From contig CAVCMG010000004.1 of the NCBI GenBank assembly GCA_963603285.1, positions 42,657 through 106,656 on the forward strand: 64,000 nucleotides of DNA, given 5' to 3'. Numbering within the stretch: position 1 is the first letter of the stretch; each line of letters opens with the position of its first letter. Below the pieces are notes generated by a model, which saw nothing but the letters and a program-made list of their open reading frames with translations, was not told where the DNA came from and searched no databases. Below, piece by piece: positions 60,930 to 64,000 of the stretch. Source of the stretch: UBA11957 sp963603285 (lineage in GTDB: Bacteria > Bacillota > Clostridia > Lachnospirales > Lachnospiraceae). The translations under genes and the position numbers were made by a program.

Positions 60930-61727
60930 CTACGGTCGGTTCTCCAGCTGTACGATCACAAGCTCCCGCGGATTAAACAGCCGCAGAGGAACTGTATGCT
61001 CACCAAGCCCTGCGCTGACAAGCATCGTCTGCTCACCCCGGTCGATCCTGCCATATCCATAGGAAGGAAAAAACCTGCCGTCCGTACCGATCACCGGCCG
61101 ACCAAACAGCCGTACAATCCCACCGTGCATATGCCCGGCCAGCACCAGATCGGCGCCCCAGTCAAAATACGTGTCTACATACAACGGATTATGCGCAAGC
61201 AGTACATTGACCGCCCCTTTTTCCGGCTGACCGACCAGATTTTTCATCGTTTCCAGTGGAAAGGGGATTTTACGCCATTTCTTATAATTCACCGCAGGGA
61301 TTTCCAGTCCAGTAAAGCAGACAGACATACTGTTAAACAACTCCACGTTCCGGCTGTTCCGAAGCAAGGTCAGTGGCAGCTTTTCCAGCTCCTTCTGGTA
61401 GGCCGCTCCCGCACCTTTGTACGTCTCCGGATAGATACACATACGATATTCATGGTTGCCGTACGCGTAAATCGTCGGATACAGATCCGCCACCTGAGCC
61501 ACCAGTGAAAGGGCCGGTGCAAATGAAACATCCGGCTTACCCACCAGCATATCGCCGCCGATCACCACCAGATCCGGCGAAACCGTCTGCAGCGCAGTCA
61601 GTACCTCCGTCTCCACCTGCTTATGCCCATTATGGAAATCTGAAAGAAATGCCAGCGTGGTCTGTCCGGCAGCTGTGTCCGGTTTATGTAACGTATGTGT
61701 GTATGTTTTTACCGATATCGCCGCCAT
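60930..61727 (-). CDS. Metallophosphoesterase, YkuE-like
   Basis: 265 residues of the calcineurin-like fold. Ligands are in LSDFHNGH (Asp30 and His32/35 region), VIGGDMLVG, YGNHEYR, LLAHNPLYVD and LAGHMHGG. Resembles membrane-linked YkuE-type phosphodiesterases that act on UDP-diacylglucosamine-like lipids, but no membrane anchor is visible here. ATG at 61727 with GGCGGG just before it is a poor SD, so the start is uncertain. Confidence 0.85.
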   Translation of the reverse strand: MAAISVKTYTHTLHKPDTAAGQTTLAFLSDFHNGHKQVETEVLTALQTVSPDLVVIGGDMLVGKPDVSFAPALSLVAQVADLYPTIYAYGNHEYRMCIYPETYKGAGAAYQKELEKLPLTLLRNSRNVELFNSMSVCFTGLEIPAVNYKKWRKIPFPLETMKNLVGQPEKGAVNVLLAHNPLYVDTYFDWGADLVLAGHMHGGIVRLFGRPVIGTDGRFFPSYGYGRIDRGEQTMLVSAGLGEHTVPLRLFNPRELVIVQLENRP

Positions 61728-61920
61728 CCCGCCTGCTTCATTCCTTTCCGTCTTTATACGATGCTCTTTCCCCGGTTTTCTTTTGTCCGAAAATATTTTC
61801 AGTCACAAAAACCGCAGGATAACAGTCTTTACCGAGTATACACTACTTTTTCCTATACTTCAAGAAAGAATCCCCCGCCCTACAGGCTGTATGGTATATT
61901 TTTACAATTGTCTGATACGA

Positions 61921-63213
61921 TCATGACGCTGTCTGTGGCTGCGCCTTCTCTTCTTTCTGCAGAAATCTTTCATACAGATCCTGCAGGCAATCCTGCCATG
62001 TTTTCTTCTCTGCATTCTCGGTCAGCACAAGCTCCACCTGTCCGATGGACTGTCCCTGCAGTGTGTACGATGCTTTTCCCACACTGTCACCCTTTTGCAG
62101 CGGCGCTGTAAGATCTTCCCGGAACTGATATGTCTTTTCAACAGATGACAGATCCGTATTGTCGGTATCCAGCCAGACAAAGTCCTGTGCCATCTGCGCC
62201 TGGTAACTGTCCTTTTTCGCTCCGGCGATTTTTGGACATTCGACCAGTTCTGCCGGATCTGTATACAGATGGCACAATCCAAAGCCATACGTCAGAAGTG
62301 CGGCAGCATCGGCAAAGCGCTCCTTTGACGTTTCTCCGCCAAGAATCACAGCGATCATCGTCAGATCATCTCTTTTTGCCACCTCACTGACGCAATAGCC
62401 CGCCCGCGAAGTACTGCCGGTTTTCAGTCCTATGCAGCCATCGTAGCTGCGCAGCAGCTTATTGGTATTGGTCAGGGTAAAGGTACTGTCGCCCCGGCGG
62501 GTATGATGTGTGATATCCTCCATCCATACCGTCGAATAGCCAAAAAGCTCCGGAAAACGCAGCACCAGCTCCCGGGACACCACAGCAATATCCCCGGCAG
62601 ACATATAATGCGCTGCATCATCCGTCAGTCCACAGCAGTCCACAAAATGTGTATGCGCCAGAGAAAGCTCTGCGGCCCGCTGGTTCATTCGTTCCACAAA
62701 AGCTGTCTCACTGCCCGCGATATGCTCTGCCATAGCCACAGAAGCATCATTACCGGAAGCGATCACGATACATTTGATCAGTGTCTCCACTGTCTGCTGT
62801 TCCCCCTCTTCGAGAAAAACCTGTGACCCGCCCATGCTCTGGGCATGGGCACTGACCGTCACTACATCGTCAAGGGCAAGCCTGCCATTTTCTATCTCCT
62901 CGTAGATCAGAAGCAGTGTCATCAGCTTTGTGACGCTGGCCGGTGTTCTTTCAGTATCTGCACCTTTGGCATACAGTATTTTTCCGGTGGATGCCTCCAT
63001 CAGTACTGCACAGGGCGCATTTGTCTGCACAGCGGTATTTTCGGCAGTATCCGTCGTATCCCGTGCTGCATCTGCAGCTTCCCCGGTATTCCCATCTGAC
63101 ACCGTAGCTATTGCTTCTGCGTGTACCTTCACATATCCGGTCAGCTTCACCGCAAAGCTTAAAAGGACACAGACCAGCATGGCATCCAGTTTTCTGCGCC
63201 ATCTCTTTTCCAC
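61921..63213 (-). CDS. D-alanyl-D-alanine carboxypeptidase 2 (peptidase S11)
   Basis: 430 residues, probable GTG start at 63213 with AAGGAAA upstream. Signal peptide to about residue 33, then a Thr/Asp/Ala-rich linker (34-65). SxxK in PASVTKLM near 91, SxN in IASGNDASVAM near 152, KTG in GLKTGSTSRAGYC near 254; S11 stalk at the C-terminus. A second carboxypeptidase within 5 kb of the first; the low-complexity linker makes it distinct. Confidence 0.9.
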   Translation of the reverse strand: MEKRWRRKLDAMLVCVLLSFAVKLTGYVKVHAEAIATVSDGNTGEAADAARDTTDTAENTAVQTNAPCAVLMEASTGKILYAKGADTERTPASVTKLMTLLLIYEEIENGRLALDDVVTVSAHAQSMGGSQVFLEEGEQQTVETLIKCIVIASGNDASVAMAEHIAGSETAFVERMNQRAAELSLAHTHFVDCCGLTDDAAHYMSAGDIAVVSRELVLRFPELFGYSTVWMEDITHHTRRGDSTFTLTNTNKLLRSYDGCIGLKTGSTSRAGYCVSEVAKRDDLTMIAVILGGETSKERFADAAALLTYGFGLCHLYTDPAELVECPKIAGAKKDSYQAQMAQDFVWLDTDNTDLSSVEKTYQFREDLTAPLQKGDSVGKASYTLQGQSIGQVELVLTENAEKKTWQDCLQDLYERFLQKEEKAQPQTAS

Positions 63214-63341
63214 GGCTGTTTTCCTTTTTTCTTTTTCCTATATATATCCCTGTGCACGGACAAATATGCGTATCGCAACTATATCGGTTTTGTTCTTACC
63301 TGTCTTAAATGCTTTAAGAATCATCAGATATTTTTGTGTTT

Positions 63342-63869
63342 TCAGATCAACTGTAGCATACCCTTTACCTCTGGCACTTCCCGGTTGGTCATCTGAGCAA
63401 TCTGTTTTTCAGTATATCCATTTTGGTATAAGGCTCTCATTATTTCCGCTGCTCCCCGCTCTATTCCCCTTTTTTCACCTCTCTGCTCCACAATATCCAA
63501 TACATCACACATATTTTCTACCTTCTTTCCATCATTTTTATATAGTACATCTTCAAATCTTTTATCGTTTTCCATAATTGCAAGTAACTGCAATACCGCA
63601 TCCACATGTTGCATTTGTACCTGTGATGGCGTGTATTCGTTATACTTGCGTTTTTGTACAAAATAGTCTGCAACGATTCTGAAATCTGATTGAAACATAG
63701 ATACCTGCTCATCACTTAGATAGGCTACTTCAAACAGATTGACTTTATAATCATTCACATAAGCTTCCAGACCTTCCGGAACTTCCGTCTGTTCCAGTAT
63801 GGTCAGGGGCTTGTCCCATCTTCTCCTGTATCCAAAATACAAGACCATATATAATGGGTCAGTTGTCAA
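63342..63869 (-). pseudogene. Truncated Rpn-family PD-(D/E)XK nuclease/transposase
   Basis: The 175 residues correspond to the C-terminal half of Rpn-type proteins: YMVLYFGYRRRWDKPL, YVNDYKVNLFEVAYLSDEQV and QSDFRIVADYFVQKRKY are family segments, then a helical tail with GYTEKQIAQMTNREV. The N-terminal nuclease half (about 130 residues including the catalytic residues) is missing. The reading frame runs open to a stop near 63913 without restoring homology, so it is cut by an insertion or deletion near 63870. Confidence 0.6.
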
Positions 63870-64000
63870 GACAAAAATTCGTCCTTTTCTTAATGAATAA
63901 GTATCCGATTAGGAGGAGCCTTTCAGCTCCATTGGTTACAGCATCTCCTCAGGCTACTTCCTTTGCGGCTTCGTAGAGCTGTACGGGAAAATACTTGCTT
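63870..64000. other. Right edge: unassigned sequence next to the truncated Rpn gene
   Basis: A hairpin GGAGCC-TTTCA-GGCTCC-type pairing (GGAGCC near 63915, GCTCC near 63926) and a 16-codon open end of a minus-strand ORF stopping at 63949 (reading SKYFPVQLYEAAKEVA). TGTCAAGACAAAAATTCG near 63868 could be the end of an insertion sequence, but no partner repeat is in the window. I cannot assign it. Confidence 0.3.

Overview
The window looks like chromosomal DNA from a spore-forming anaerobic Firmicute, most likely Lachnospiraceae or a close relative (inference). The basis is a GerW/YtfJ-YtfI pair, a clostridial FAD-oxidoreductase/cmk/ispH/rpsA string, an rpmB/asp23/fakA/recG string, OadG-type decarboxylase genes and strong AGGAGG ribosome-binding sites. 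About 56 protein genes can be supported. All but three (a YprB-type nuclease, a DegV protein and a PucR-type regulator) lie on the minus strand, so the window probably sits inside one replichore. I see no tRNA, rRNA or CRISPR array.

Positions 1-15600 form a tri-/dicarboxylate island read right to left. It holds an RraA-type aldolase with a GltD-like flavoprotein, aconitase with isocitrate dehydrogenase, two paralogous LysR regulators, then a long operon of beta-propeller lactonase, MatC-type carrier, citrate lyase citD-citE-citF and a second, YbhJ-type aconitase. A 47-residue protein and the start of citC (citrate lyase ligase) follow. The dyad ATTC-N7-GAAT occurs upstream of three of these transcription units, twice about 65 bp ahead of a -10 box, as expected for a LysR activator.

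Positions 15700-36350 are mostly housekeeping: an amino-acid/cation symporter, an L,D-transpeptidase, a phosphoribosyltransferase-like protein, recG, fakA, asp23, rpmB, an HbpS/GlcG-like protein, an aldose-1-epimerase relative, ytfJ/ytfI, a Nudix hydrolase, a PBP/FtsW pair, a U32 protein, zapA, ruvB, ruvA and yprB. Positions 36490-45600 hold a flavo-diiron-type protein, purA, a divergent TetR/DegV pair, rpsA, ispH, cmk, an FAD oxidoreductase and an RpiR regulator.

Positions 45900-50930 hold a four-gene operon of two UroD/MtaA-type proteins, a CobW-type GTPase and an unknown 163-residue protein, facing a PucR-type regulator. Positions 51000-56300 encode a biotin-dependent sodium-pump carboxyltransferase complex with both an oxaloacetate/pyruvate-type (5S) and an acyl-CoA-type (12S) carboxyltransferase. 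Together with the citrate island this could run citrate fermentation: import, cleavage to acetate plus oxaloacetate, then decarboxylation coupled to sodium export. The right end holds glpK, two D,D-carboxypeptidases, scpA/scpB, a phosphoesterase and a truncated Rpn-family gene.

The most unusual non-coding signal is a set of very long hairpins just downstream of genes. Two of them (36375-36465 and 56435-56521) have unrelated stems but the same 13-nt loop and closing base pairs. A third (21125-21282) has 48-bp arms around a 61-nt branched loop.
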